Below are positions 31,957-44,209 of a DNA stretch of 64,000 bases, piece after piece. Origin of the DNA: Armillaria gallica (Eukaryota > Basidiomycota > Agaricomycetes > Agaricales > Physalacriaceae); the NCBI GenBank assembly GCA_037576215.1, contig JBANDB010000002.1, positions 6,820,001 to 6,884,000 on the forward strand, read 5' to 3'. A program made the position numbers and the translations under genes. Positions within the stretch are counted from its first letter, which is position 1, and each line of letters starts with the position of its first letter. The notes beneath the pieces are model-generated. The model was not told where the DNA came from, did not search any database, and saw only the letters and a list, made by a program, of their open reading frames with translations.

Positions 31957-34123
31957 GTCTACGCTAAGGCTCTTGAATACATCGACTCGAAACGCAATAG
32001 CAACCTCAACCGTACTCTGCCGCTACAGTGAAGCCTCGGCAAGAGTACCCTCTCACGGCCTCAGCGATGGAGAAGTAAACAGAGTGATCATAAAGGCCTG
32101 AAAGCCTTTTGACAGAACGTGAACAGAATAACACATGCGAGGGAGCTAGAGCGCGAAAGCTTTGTGGCCATCCTCCTTCGTCATAGCATAGTGGCCTTGA
32201 CGACATAACGTCACTAATCAGGTCAAACGTCGCAACTCCTGTTTTCTGCTCAAGATAATTTGGGCGTCATCCCTCGAAATCTGTCCATCTAGATTAACCG
32301 GCGACATCGCGGGATGCACTCAGAGGTCATCCGAGCAAGGGTGGCCAAGATACCGCAAAGTCCTTAGTGAGAACTGTTGCAATCCCTAATTTTTTCGCTT
32401 GCTTTTTTAGACACCGTATGTTGGGAACCGTGCTCCTTCAGCAACATACCACTCTATGCAATACCATACTCGGTCATTAGAGCGTGGAGGTATGAGGTCG
32501 GGCAGCACGATTGACTGCAAGTACCAATTGTCGCCGTCGCCCCTATGTTGCACTTCGAGGTGATCCATATGACGTACTCACAATCCATCGAAGCAAGGTC
32601 TCCTTGAGCAATCTGTGGCTCGCAAGTTATGCTCAGCGGCTATTCGAGGGAGGGGAAGTCAAGAAACGGGACCCCGAGTATATCGACAATAGTGGTGGTC
32701 GGGAAATAGAAAACATCCCACGCCTTCTCCATGGGTAGCTGACCGCTAAGAGACAACCTAGGTGACGCGAGCAGTTGACAAAAGAAATAGCGACCAACGT
32801 TATTGTGTGTTTGAGCTCATATGGTATGCATAATATGCCTTCGCTTGTAAAGAAACTGTATGACGCACAAACCTGGCATGGTGGATGCTGCTCAGGCACT
32901 GTACAGTGGAGCGTCGCATTTAAATGTTCTCCAGTATTGATATGTCTTCAGCCATTCTTTGATTACTCTGCGACTACTCACATAGACAAGGTTATAAGCG
33001 TACCTATTAGAACTTCCTTGCATACATTCAAATTCGTGTTTATAGTATACTATACGGTGCTCACTTTACTGCGAGAGGGTCTTTTTTGCCCGATGGTCAT
33101 ACATATTCTTACGATGGCTGGCTGGTGAAGGGACGGCTTCAATTCTCTGCTACGAAATCTGTCAGTTTGAATGCTTTAAGTGATGCTTCTGCTCACCTTG
33201 TATTTTATGTCAGACGCTGAACTATTAAATGATAATCGTTCAATAAATATTGTTCCCAGCTGACTCTGAACGATGGGTCGAGTCTCTTCTTCGGGTCTGA
33301 CGGATACATATCACAGACACACACCTGATTCCTCGGCAATGTTCCCTTCTCCAATCCAACCTGGCTACGTCCATTCAAAAGCAGTCCTATCGAATCTGGC
33401 TCTCGACGTCCATCACTGCCATACATACATCAATCTCACCCTTCTGGTTCTCCTGAACACCACAAATCTCCAACACCAGGTAGAGAGCTGCCTGGTCCTC
33501 GGCGTCCTCGCTCCGCCGGCACTTTCTTTGGGTGAAAGTTAAACCTTTTGTAGCTGATCGAAGGACTTACGGTGAAAGGGACTTTTGATATGAACGACGT
33601 CGGTACACCGTTCTCCTTTCTGTTCTCGATTCCAAGTCCTTGAAGATCAAGAGACAGACAAACATACAAAGAACATCTTGGAGAGGAGGCCGGCAATGGT
33701 GCCAAGGAGCCTGACCCTGCTATATCTCCTGCGTCGTATACGGAGTCCAACCTGAAGCCACGGACTGAAATGGCATCAAGATCGAGGTCTCTTCCTGCTA
33801 ATCCTCTCGCCGCGTTCCACCAGAGTCGTTAGGTATGTTCCAAAAATAATGAAGATCTTGGAGTTTGCGCACGGTAGAACGCTGCCCGGAAGGCGGCCGA
33901 GAAAGCGGCCAAGACCACCACTGGGATGGCAGTGCTTTCGAGTGGAAGAAGTGGAGAGAAAGTCAGCGGTGGACAGGTAATGGCGCAGGTAGATGCAGGA
34001 CTTTGGGCGGTAGATCGAAGGATTATGGGGAACAGAGGTTATGTTTCGTCTGACTTTGGCCCGTAACGACGGCGAACATGTATGGAGGCGCACGCGCGGG
34101 GTTCTGCGCTGACGTATTACTTG
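31957..34123. other. No assignable gene
   Basis: Several medium open frames (32511-32738 plus; 33436-33750 and 33776-34093 minus) look partly coding but could not be joined or recognised. The minus-strand frames at 33436-34093 are Ser/Pro/Arg-rich. No mobile-element signature is seen. Confidence 0.4.
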
Positions 34124-34447
34124 TTAGGCACTCTGATCCACGTCTAGCCGATGTCGGCGTATGAACCCAGGATTTGTGACGTCGTATTCGCTACACGTGT
34201 AGTCCCGATTAATTCTCGGGACGACAAATTTAATTAGTGAATACGATTGTCCCCTCAGACCTAGTAGAACAAGAGCCCGTTGTATACGAAGACGTTGGGG
34301 ACCAGACGAGGTCGCCCTGCGCAGTTCATCTTCGGAGGTAGGTGCTGCCACAGCGATCAGTTCATCCAGATCCTTCATGAGTAGCATACTCGAATACTCC
34401 TTCTGTACGTGCTCGTGCCCATGCTCTTTCGTCCGTTGAGCCCTCAT
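34124..34447 (-). CDS. Hypothetical protein, 107 aa
   Basis: A minus-strand frame starts at an ATG (MRAQRTKEHGHEHV). It contains an amphipathic stretch (MKDLDELIAVAAPTSEDELR) and ends RRHRLDVDQSA. It follows the A49-like fragment on the same strand and might be a degenerate piece of that gene or separate. No family is recognised. Confidence 0.25.
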   Translation of the reverse strand: MRAQRTKEHGHEHVQKEYSSMLLMKDLDELIAVAAPTSEDELRRATSSGPQRLRIQRALVLLGLRGQSYSLIKFVVPRINRDYTCSEYDVTNPGFIRRHRLDVDQSA

Positions 34448-34873
34448 ACGTTGGGGTGTCGAAGCTCAGACAGTTTTTAAACAGGACTTGGAAACGTTCC
34501 TACGTAACGATTGGGAGGTTTATTGTGAGTACAGCACGAAGATATCCTGGTAGATGTGCTATCGACAGTGACGGGACGGATGGCTTTACACTTTGCTCCT
34601 GCGTATAACAGAGTGTCGAGGTTAAAATAAGGGGTGAGGATAATGTCTAGTATGCAACTCAGTATTATTTTACTAGGCAAAATGAAATCTACTAACTCAC
34701 CAAATCAATTTCAACAGGGAGTGACGGCTTTGTCAGCCTCAGATATGAGTGCATTTCGTTGTTCCATGATGAGCGTCTTCACACAACGAACGGTTGGGGA
34801 GGGCACCATGACGGAAGGTGGGAGTTACGCGCAGGCAACGACGCAACCTTTTCTTGCTCGCTTGTAGGCTTGT

Positions 34874-35665
34874 TCAATATCTCCGTGGGTATCGCCTTCT
34901 ATTCGTTTCCAGGATAATATCATGCAAATCATACACCTCTGCTGGATCACTCGTCGTCGCATTATACGGCGGGATCCGACGGCTCATATCCGTCACTTCT
35001 TTGGCTTCGTATGGCGAAGCATATTGCATTGGCGACTTACATAGCTCCAGCCAGAGTAATTGAAACATACGCAGCGTGGCAGTCCCACCGCATCCACATC
35101 AATGGTATCTTGGACATACCCCATGCGCACGCGTCAACCTTGTTACGCTCCTGCACACGGATAGCCGCCTGCAACTTTTTCGACCCAAATAACTCCCCAA
35201 GCGCACTCCTTGCCTCACGGTAAGCTAACTGTGCTGGTGTTAAACTTGCAGGAACGGATATGAGTACCTTGACGGCGCGTGCCGACGAATGCAAGGGTGC
35301 AGGTGTAGGCAGGAGTGTCAGTGAGGATGATCGCAGGTTATGCACCGCCAAGAGATACCTAATGTTCATTGTTAATACATTCAGTTAGCATGGAGTGAGT
35401 ACCTGGCAACTCACCGACAGCCAGAATCCGCAATATGCTTATTCTCTTCTTCATCGGAAACAAACTCGACACTGGGCATCTCTCCAATGATGATCATCGC
35501 GTCTGTGCTAGACGTTGCGTCGGTTTTCCCCTTTTCCTTGGTCTTTGACTTGGATTTTTTTACTTCACGCATAACACTTAAACGGCACTGATGTTGCAAA
35601 CATATCTCTGGTCTGACATCCGTACGAGGGAATCGTCCGAGGAGATATGACCAAACATAGTCCGC
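34874..35665 (-). CDS. RPA49: RNA polymerase I subunit A49-like, partial or degenerate
   Basis: Exons 35415-35665 and 35120-35358 join in phase; a third exon lies within 34874-35030. The sequence shows the landmarks of the A49 N-terminal dimerisation region: VEFVSDEEENKHIADSGC, then YLLAVHN..LTLLPTPAPLH, then the signature ARSALGELFGSKKLQAAIR..RNKVD, and further on IPPYNATTSDPAEVY. In the family, A49 pairs with A34.5 on RNA polymerase I and helps rRNA transcription. Here the residues before VEFVSD (a Lys-rich stretch and ..FPRTDVRPEI) do not look like the usual A49 start, the junction to the third exon is unclear, and the C-terminal tandem winged-helix part is not found downstream. It is probably a truncated or decaying copy. 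Confidence 0.6.
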
Positions 35666-36624
35666 CTGTCGGCAATATGATAAGAAGGAGCAAATGAAGG
35701 AAGAAAAGCGGCGTACCTCCTGGTGACAATGTGTCGTTATGGTGACACTCTCTGCTGAGTCTACTCTCTATTGCCTGTCGACGGCTTCATGTTGTCGTAA
35801 GTACGCCGCTACTTAGGCAGGACCTTGGTATTCTCAGTGCTTGCGACTCGTGAACCCCAGAGAGTTAAGAAAGACGCTGTCAGGAAGCCGGGGGATGTAT
35901 GCTGGCCCGAGACGCTGTGTTCTATCGTTTCTCCACGGATCCTACGAACGAATAGAACAATTTCGTAGTGCGACGTTAATCTCTGTCTCTTCATCTAGCC
36001 CATCGCACACACGTGTGTGCTACCCGGGATCCTGTAGGAGGTGAAAGGAAGCACTGACGGAGCTATGAGCATCCTGAGTACGCACTGTAAAGTTGTCGTC
36101 CTTCCACAGATACAGCTCAAAGCTTGAACCGACCATGAACGCAATATCACAAAAATCGGTGGTGAACGTTGCCTTGTAAGTTTTTAAGAGGCACAGTCAG
36201 ACAAAAGGTGAAGTAGCAAGCGTAAGTCCAACCAGGCTGATCTGAAAAGAACAAATTGAGACGCTCGGTTAATAGGCCCGAATTCTCCGATGGTACGGAC
36301 TTTAGGGCAAGCTTCCACCTATTTCTTCAGTGTTAGTAACGTCGTTCTCTATCTGTTGCTTCGTCACTCTTGTTGTCTCTCTGATAACATTCTAAAAGTC
36401 TAAAGAATATCTTAAAAAGTAACCGTCTATATCAGTACGCGAGTCAAGAACGCGAACGTCGCACTTCACGTGATTCTGCGACGACGCGTTCGTTTTGCAT
36501 CGTTCTCGTGTTCTTTCCGCTCTATTCAAACATCCGACGGGATTTGCCAACAAAGGGCAAGTCATAGTCATAATGTTGTATAAACATTTATTGATACGGG
36601 TTTTCTAGGAATCAACCATACGAC
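35666..36624. other. Upstream region of the F-box gene; possible extra exons on minus strand
   Basis: A minus-strand exon-like piece at about 35728-35780 (..ESVTITTHCHQE) can be spliced in phase onto the A49-like exon at 35665 and may be its 5' part. Otherwise no gene is seen. A TATAAAC box at 36577-36583 lies about 45 nt before the F-box start codon. Confidence 0.35.
36577..36583 (+). promoter_or_regulatory. TATA-like box of the 36625 F-box gene
   Basis: TATAAAC stands 42 nt before the ATG at 36625. Position and sequence fit a core promoter element, but no transcription data support it. Confidence 0.3.
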
Positions 36625-38226
36625 ATGGAGCCCTACAATACATCATTTACCAATGAACTCTTTCTCGAAGGAATATCGATACCCTCCTCCCCCTCTTTGG
36701 ATGTCACTACGATGTTAACTCATAACTTTCCGCCTTCCGACCACATCAGAGTCGTTATCCTCAGAAGAATACAAGAATACGAACGTTTCCTCCTTTCACT
36801 CAATTACGAATATTCATTGAAAGGGAATAAAGAATCATTCCTCTCTATAGAGAAGACGAAAGCACAGAGTCATCTCATTGACTTGAAATCGATCTTGCAC
36901 CCCATCCGTTACGTACCCGACGATGTCGTGTTAGAGGTGTTCACCACTGTCGTTGTTTCTGGGAAGGAATCCTCCGTTTCGACGGACACAGCTCTGTGGG
37001 CATGTTCCCGAGTTTGCCGAAGATGGAGAGCACTCGTATTGACGACACCATCACTGTGGTCCGATATAAACCTCGACTTCGACGAGGACATATGTTTAAA
37101 GCGGCATTTACAACGCGGTCAACGTTTACTTGCCGAACGTCTAAACAGGAGCGGAGATCATCTTCTCGACGTTTTCATTCGTGGTCCTCGTATACGTCCA
37201 CAGTCAAACCGTGTGCTCTCCTGTGTTCTCTCATCGGTGACCAGATGGCGGTCACTACACGTTGATGCTGGTCCCAGCGTGTTCAAGGTTTTGGAAACAT
37301 GCCCGAAAAGGTCTCTAAAAAACCTGCAGAGACTTACCATAACAGATTCTCCATATGCAGATTCTCTATATGCAGATACGGATCTGGAGGATGAGGAGGA
37401 TCCGTACGGCGACGTTGTCTTCGAGACATTCCGTTACACCCCAAACTTACGCCAGCTCTCTATTTCACCTCTTCCGCTTGCAAGTTTTGTGCTTTCCGCC
37501 AACGCTTTGTATAACAAAGTCAAAAAATTTTCAGTGAATCTGTTAGGTCAGCGGCTAGAAATCTCTGACCTTCTTCCGATGATGCTGGCCTTGAAATCTG
37601 TGGAAATTCTTTGCGATGAAGAATGGGAAGATGATGACGATATAATACACCTTCCTTCGATTTCTTGCCTAACTTTATCGGATTACCATGAATTGGGTTT
37701 GATACCTGAAACATACGACAAATTGGATGTTCCCAATGTGACAATCTTACGATTGGCATACAGAGGATATTTTTCATTTCCCCCGAAATTCCCTCGACTC
37801 CGACAACCCAATACACGTATCACGGAATTCGCCTGTATTATCGATGATCTCGTGTCTATCAATTTCCCAGAGTGTCAGCGCGAGCTGATCCTGATGCTGA
37901 AAGCCTTGCCGAATATCAAAACCCTACGTCTGTCCTCTTATAATTTCACCCCGATTTTACTTGAAGAGATGCGCTCCAATTTGCATCTTTGCCCATCCCT
38001 CACGGATATTACCTTTATTTGGATGTGTTCACTCACAGACAACGATCTATGTTTGCTTGCTGACATGGTGTATGCACGCACAGTGTGTACTACTCGCGTG
38101 ACTATAAAACGCATTGTATTAGAAGATGAAGTCATTATTTACGGCCTATCGCCATGCAAAGCCAGGTGGCAAGATTTATGCAATGATGGATTGGAAGTCC
38201 TGGAAGATGCGAGTTGTTTATTCTAA
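36625..38226 (+). CDS. F-box-like protein, 533 aa
   Basis: This intact single-exon gene is clearly paralogous to 21110-22708 along its whole length. The F-box-like element is IRYVPDDVVLEVF ... WACSRVCRRWRAL ... PSLWSDINLDF, and leucine-rich segments follow (for example PNLRQLSISPLPL and PNIKTLRLSSY). The C-terminus ends ..ARWQDLCNDGLEVLED..CLF. The family is presumed to act as SCF substrate adaptors. The start ATG is supported by the aligned paralog. No lesions are seen. Confidence 0.86.
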   Translation: MEPYNTSFTNELFLEGISIPSSPSLDVTTMLTHNFPPSDHIRVVILRRIQEYERFLLSLNYEYSLKGNKESFLSIEKTKAQSHLIDLKSILHPIRYVPDDVVLEVFTTVVVSGKESSVSTDTALWACSRVCRRWRALVLTTPSLWSDINLDFDEDICLKRHLQRGQRLLAERLNRSGDHLLDVFIRGPRIRPQSNRVLSCVLSSVTRWRSLHVDAGPSVFKVLETCPKRSLKNLQRLTITDSPYADSLYADTDLEDEEDPYGDVVFETFRYTPNLRQLSISPLPLASFVLSANALYNKVKKFSVNLLGQRLEISDLLPMMLALKSVEILCDEEWEDDDDIIHLPSISCLTLSDYHELGLIPETYDKLDVPNVTILRLAYRGYFSFPPKFPRLRQPNTRITEFACIIDDLVSINFPECQRELILMLKALPNIKTLRLSSYNFTPILLEEMRSNLHLCPSLTDITFIWMCSLTDNDLCLLADMVYARTVCTTRVTIKRIVLEDEVIIYGLSPCKARWQDLCNDGLEVLEDASCLF

Positions 38227-38794
38227 ACACTTTGTTCTCTATTACACTTATCGCTATGACGTCCATGTTACGTTATCTTGAATTATCTTCAGACCTGTAT
38301 CATCTTCTGAGTGATTTATTTTCTGAGTATTATAATTCAAGTTAAATAATATCCTAATCCACGGTCACAGCACATGGTTCGCATTGTCAGGGCTGTAGGT
38401 CCGGCCGTTCCTTACTGGGACCTTGTGCCGGTAACAACACCAACACACCGCGAATGCCACGAATATAAATCTACAAACTACCAGAGGGTTCTACAGTCAG
38501 ACGATGTCCTCAATGAAATATCCAAGAGAAGAAAACATATTCCGGCTGGAACGAATGTTGACAAGCGCATACGTATCCATTTTCTTTCTACGTGACGATA
38601 GACGGGTTCTATTTATACATTAGCTGCTGCACGTTCAGCAAACGGAGACAATAGAATTAACGATGACATTAACCGACATTGTCCATTGTAAACGAAAGGA
38701 ATACGGCCTAAGCAAGTGTAAACTGCCTATTACGTACACTTTTCGAAACCTTCTACCCGCGGTCGTATATGGGACACACAATTAAAGCCTACAG
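38227..38794. other. Short intergenic region between convergent genes
   Basis: This separates the plus-strand F-box gene from the minus-strand gene ending at 38795. The plus-strand frame at 38374-38595 has no support. Confidence 0.5.
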
Positions 38795-40480
38795 TCAAGG
38801 GCATACATATTCACCGTGACGACTGCGCCATAGGCAATTCAAACACTTGGAACCCATACACCAGGTATAAGTGAATTTTACCTCGTTGATGGCTTTTTGA
38901 GGTCGTTGGGTTATATCATGGTCCTTCTCTAAAATATCAATGACCGCCACACCTCTGAGTCCTCACAGGGTTCTTACCCTGCTAAGACACCCCATACCAC
39001 AGTTAAGTCCGGGCCCGGCCGAATCGCATATAGCAGTAAACCCAAGTTGCTTGACAGAGCTAGTCAACAAACCAGCGGTGCTGGAATGCCTGTCTCGGGA
39101 TATTAAAGCCTGACGTCGAAAAGTTTGTCTCGGATAAAGTGAATAGATGGTAGACATAGTCATAAAATTAAGCGTCATAGTCGTCCGAGCGGTGAACATA
39201 GGACTAAGAGCCATGCCATCTGCAGACTCTACAAGACGGATTGATTCCTGTAAACAAAATTGGTCAAATCAAACTCGTACGTAAAACCTAAAGAATACAG
39301 CGTACGTAGTCACCGCGAGACCTCCATGTAGCAGTCACCGAACGCTCGTTGCTGTACGAATCGACACGATCAACAACATGTTCGCGAACGAACCCGGCCT
39401 CCGTAAAAAACTCGCTCCACGCTGCGCTGTAACACGCACGGATGTGAACATAAACTGTACACTCAAAGCAGCTAACACGTACCGAGTGGTAGATGGAATC
39501 AACAAATCCAATTGCGATGGATCCCAAGAACGCTCCCAGATCATAACAGCAACGACGAACACGCCGGCTAATATGGATTCAGTACGGTTGAGGGTATTCT
39601 TAAACTCCTCCAGGTGACCGTAAGGAATGAACAAACTCAGAAGTTTGCACAGCCGACCATAAAAATCCTATTTACCAGGTGTCGCAACCTCCGGATGTGC
39701 ACCGCAGCGTAAGAAGAGACATAGTGTCAAGCTCGTTGATGACGTTGGCCATGAGTTCAGGAGTGGAATAGACCTGAAGTACAGATGAACTCGTAGATCG
39801 TTCACTATCAGCAGGACCGATCGCACGTGTCGACGGAGGCATATAAATACCAGGTGCGAAAGAACCATGCTGTGGAGGACTGGCAGGAATGAATAAATCA
39901 TCGTGGCCTCGCGCGTAAGCACGAGCAAATCTGAAAAGGATTAAATGCTCGACCGTCATGACAATAAAAGGGACACCCACGTCGATAAACACTGCCTGGC
40001 CTCATCGAGATTGATTGGCATGGGGATGCCCGTGGTGTACCGGTGCTTGACACCCCATACAGTTCCGCGCCAGTCGACCTCGGGAAGCATTCTCCTAATA
40101 ATTTTATTCGGCGGCTGGTACCCCTCGACCACGTCTCCGACATATAGAAGTCGTGCGAGCCTTCAAAGTAGAACGTGTACACGACGTCGTCACCGGCGCG
40201 TATCGTGCGCCTGTGAATCGAGATGTTTCGAAACCATGAATCATACTTGAAGGAATTTGGGATACGGAGGTCGTCGATTGTCCGGAATCCACTGGCTCCG
40301 GACACAAGCGGTATTTCTCTAATTATGATGTCATCACCCTCCCAGATCACCGTCTCGAACGAAGTGTTAGGAGCCTGAAAAAAAAAAAAAACAAAACAGG
40401 ATAAGACAACAAACAGCGAGGCCATGTCGAGCGCACCACATCAACAAGCGGATTGAAAGAGGGGAGCGTCTCCTCAACAT
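38795..40480 (-). CDS. F-box/DLDL-type agaric family protein, eight exons, 436 aa
   Basis: Eight minus-strand exons join without frame loss to 1311 nt: 40415-40480, 40235-40374, 40052-40160, 39676-39995, 39483-39635, 39306-39426, 38978-39247 and 38795-38926. The middle has an F-box-like stretch (STPELMANVINELDTMSLLTL). The following domain has the order TESILAGVFVV, then WDPSQLDLLIP, then FFTEAGF, then SIRLVESADG, then FTARTTMTLNFM..YSLYPRQTF, then a Cys-containing C-terminus (CGMGC, CMGSKCLNC). I recognise this arrangement from many uncharacterised mushroom proteins. The G-S/G-V..DLD-P pattern recalls a nucleotidyltransferase fold, but catalytic acids are not obvious here. A decayed paralog lies at 50252-51255. 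The first intron contains a run of T. Confidence 0.68.
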
Positions 40481-41566
40481 CCGTCTAACAGACAATACAT
40501 CAATAAACAGTCAGCGATATATGTGAAGAACACACATCCTGCCCCAACGGATATCTCGTGTAGAAGGCACCCCACGAGTACGAGTAATACGACATGATCA
40601 AAAACAAAGGTAAGGGGGACGCATTATTCGATTTTGCTCCTTTTCAATGCTGAGCCTTTGTTTAGCCGTATAAACCTCGACCGGATGGGAAGTCGGATAG
40701 CCGTCGGTTTACGAATTCTTTATGTAAGGATCCATACAATCGGTACTGTCGCATTCTGCAGTATAAACACCGACTCAACAGGCCCGTCTATTGTCCTTCT
40801 TGACCAACCCTTACCCGGTACGATATGATCTAGATTCGAGTTTATCTGCCCTTAAAACTGTTTGCGGTTAATAGAGTGAAGATCGACATGAAAATTTAGA
40901 CCCCATCTCGTCCACGCGGAGGTTTTATATGTTGAGTCATTATTCACAGGAACAAACAGTCCATCGACCTGACGCACAGCACTATGGTACTCAATTATAT
41001 AACGCACTCGCATAATACAAATATTCCTAATCAGGATAAATAAGTGTCAACTAATCTCGGATTTGTTCGTTGGGGTACCGTGTCCTCGATATTATGTCTT
41101 ATATGATAGAGTAAACAATATAGTATCTTCTAACGTCGAAAGTCTAGCGGAAGCACTCGAAAATCCGGTAACCCAGCTATCATTCTAATATCTTAAACCG
41201 AGCTGCAAATTCACGGTTCTGCTCGATGATCGTGTGAATATACGTGGCCCAGAACAAAACAAAGAACAATGCAAAAGGAAAAACGAAAGAAGAGATTAAC
41301 GAAAGAAGGATATTCCAGAAAAAAAAACTATAGCACGTCAGACTGATCGCTTAACATTTGGGAGCGTTGGATCCAGTCTGGTCTCTCCGTCACCACATGT
41401 ATTTGAAGACAGGCGGTTTCATCAAGATATCCCATTGTTCGCAGCACGATCGCATCCATTCGTCTAGCGAGCCCCGCTAAAATTTCCGGCATACACAGCA
41501 CGTAGTAAATATATATGCATCTCGCACAATAACCGTAATGAGCGAGTTGTATCAATTCTATATACA
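40481..41566. other. Intergenic, no gene seen
   Basis: Short, unsupported frames only. The stretch 41250-41330 is A-rich. Confidence 0.5.
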
Positions 41567-43354
41567 TCAATAATTCGTATATCTTTTGACGTCAACCCCT
41601 GCCGAGATGATAGACGATACGTAGCACTGCGACCTAAGAGAAACGTACGAATCGATAACTCTGTCAGCACACCGGATCAAAGACGTGCTATGAACCTCGG
41701 GCGGGTCGAAAGGCAGCGACGCCACCATGAATACCACTCGGAACCCACCGCTGAACGCAGGAATCCTCGCGGTCATGTCGTCCCTCGTCAAGCAAACACG
41801 TTTCATACAGCCGATGATAGCATCCCACCAGCGTGTCCGATGCTCAAACTCATCCGGCTCGCAAGGACTCCACGGGTCATCATTGTAGACAAACAGCGTT
41901 AGAGTGTCCCGCTGAGCCACACGCCAAGACAAGATAACGTCGAAGACCCATCTATGGTCTAAAGGATAGCTGATTTCAAAGGATAAAGACTGAAGACACT
42001 CGAAACGTGAGATCGATAACGCGGTCATACTTGATCCTATTCGATCGTCAGCGTGACATAACCGCCGGAGAGACTCAGGACACGCACCACCGAGTGTTAA
42101 ATCGGTTACAGATTCGCTCCAACGCTCCCATATACCTGACCTGATAGTGAACCCTCCTTCTAAATAAAGTTGAAGCTTTCGTACGAATCTACCGTCAATC
42201 TGACGTGAAAAGGATTCTCCCTCTTTCAACACAGATCCTCTCATCTGACTTTCGATATCCCCTGCGAGCCAATTGATCATTATGTCAAATCCGATTCCAT
42301 GCCCGGTGTGTGAAGAATACCGGATGGAAAGGTCACGAAGCGGGACAAGATGGGAAGTCTGAATGGGCAAAGGAGTGTCCGGCAAGCCATACACACATCG
42401 CCAACTATGAACGGCACACAGCTCTCCAATCATAGGAACAATCTTTAAAAGCATAGGTTATACATATATAATCAGAGTAGGATACCACTTACTAGGTTCT
42501 CAACCGTAGCAGAATCGAGATCCAGATGGATCAAACTAGAAGAACTGGAAAACAACCTTTGGAAACCTCCCACCACTCGAATACGTGTATCACGAACAAT
42601 AAGATGAGTGACGGTTGAAGGTAGACAGTACAACCAATTCCATTCGCCGCATCGGATAATTTGAACGTGTGTTAATCAGGTTAACTCATGCAAAAACCAG
42701 CATCGATTGTCTAGCACCCAATCTCGCATGACAATGTTGGTTATCGCATGAGAAAGACCATGGAACCGGACGAACTGGAACCCCTCGCGTTCCAGGGATT
42801 GCTGGCTCTCGCTTGTATCACGTTCGACCTGCGACGTGAACAGTATACGGTGAAATAGCGTAGATTTTCCTATGATTATATCGTTCCATGAACGACACAC
42901 TAGGCGTAAGGCTTTGAGGGCCGACACAGGCGAAACGAAACGTAAAACATTGAACTGAACGTCCCTTGGTAGCCGTGGCACTAAAGCCGGCATCGCTGGA
43001 TACAGCGACCTAGATCGAGCCTGCCTCGCTACAAAAAAAAAACATCAAAAAATATACACACGTCGCACACAAACATAAGATCAAACCTGTAATATATCTC
43101 AGAAACAAAAAATGATTCTTTATCCTCTGCTGACGATAAAATGGGTCGGTTCCATCCTGTACTTCACGTAGATGGTTCAAAAATGAATAAAGATCCCGTA
43201 GATGACTGCATATCAGATGAGATGGTTGAGACGAACGCTCAGCGGCAGAAGCTTGTTCGACGGACATGTCAAGCATCAGGGGAAAAAGGAAGAGGAAAAA
43301 AAAAAAAAACCCGAGGCCGACGACGCAAAGGATGTAGCCTTTTTCTACTTCCAT
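41567..43354 (-). pseudogene. F-box protein with premature TGA (paralog of 53497-55393)
   Basis: The main exons are 42493-43028 and 41567-42442, with an upstream exon at about 43086-43290 carrying the paralog-like DGTDPFY..QQR. The F-box is LVPRLPRDVQFNVLRFV..LKALRLVCRSWND. After FLHEL the frame meets TGA at 42676-42678, yet continues in the same frame with sequence clearly homologous to the 53497 paralog (WNWLYCLPSTVTHLIVRDT against EWLYCIPASVTKLVIRRT). The second exon is a long LRR-like tail (SIRYSSHTGH .. RWVFDVILSWRVAQ .. YNDDPWSP). The TGA therefore looks like a nonsense mutation. The upstream exon is preceded by a T-run and its start is unclear. Confidence 0.7.
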
Positions 43355-44209
43355 GTTAGACCCTTTCTTTCTCTTTATGCCAATCTTCTCGCTGCCCTAA
43401 CCCGAATCCGTTGACCTTTATCTCTTCCTGCAGTCTTATTCTATATTTTCCTTCTATTCGGCGACTCGCTTCCATTATCTCTTGAACCCTACAACCAGGG
43501 ATTGGACATGCGGTATGGATATACATCTTATCAATAAAGATATATGAAACAGGTAAGACGTAAGTCACGTGATGTTCTTATTTAAATTGATACATGTGAA
43601 GATCAAGTCAGAAGACCGACCTGTCACTATGTGGACCGACATGGACCCACATGTTCGAACAACACAGTTACACGCATGTCATCCGTCTTCGACCGTTGTC
43701 GTGCTGGCGACACCAGGCGACAGCGACACAACTACACCCGATAAGTCTTCTACATGAAAAGGTCTAAATTTCGGCCATAAACAGACACCCTCGAGTCATA
43801 TATCGTCGTAGTAGGACATTTATATTAAGTTTCTGACACACCTCCGACATTTACGTTACGCGAATTACGAATCACTCCACAACATCAGTAGACTCCGTGC
43901 GGAATTTACCGTTATTCCTCGATCGAACTCAACGGAAAGACCCCCGGGCAATGCCACCAAGGCGTGCAGTTTGCGTGGTCGGATTCAACTGAAGACTACA
44001 CGTCGAACGGAGGTTAATAATACAGAGCGCATCGGCTAAGGTCTAATCCGAGCTATAACCGGGTATTCCATCCAGGTGACACGCAATAAACTATGTATTG
44101 AATCTATTGATATCCAAACGGAGTAAAAGATACAAAGGTCACTCATCAACCATGTATCACGGTGTATACCTCAACGGTATGGAAGTGAGATCCACGTCCA
44201 TGAACAAAA
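43355..44209. other. Intergenic, possible 5' exons of the F-box relic
   Basis: A minus-strand frame at 43356-43568 (..IMEASRRIEGKYRIRLQEE..) could be a further upstream exon of the 41567-43354 gene. Nothing else is seen. Confidence 0.35.

Noticed and set aside
33436..34093. Minus-strand Ser/Pro/Arg-rich frames as a gene
   Set aside because: No start, splice chain or recognised domain could be established in either frame.
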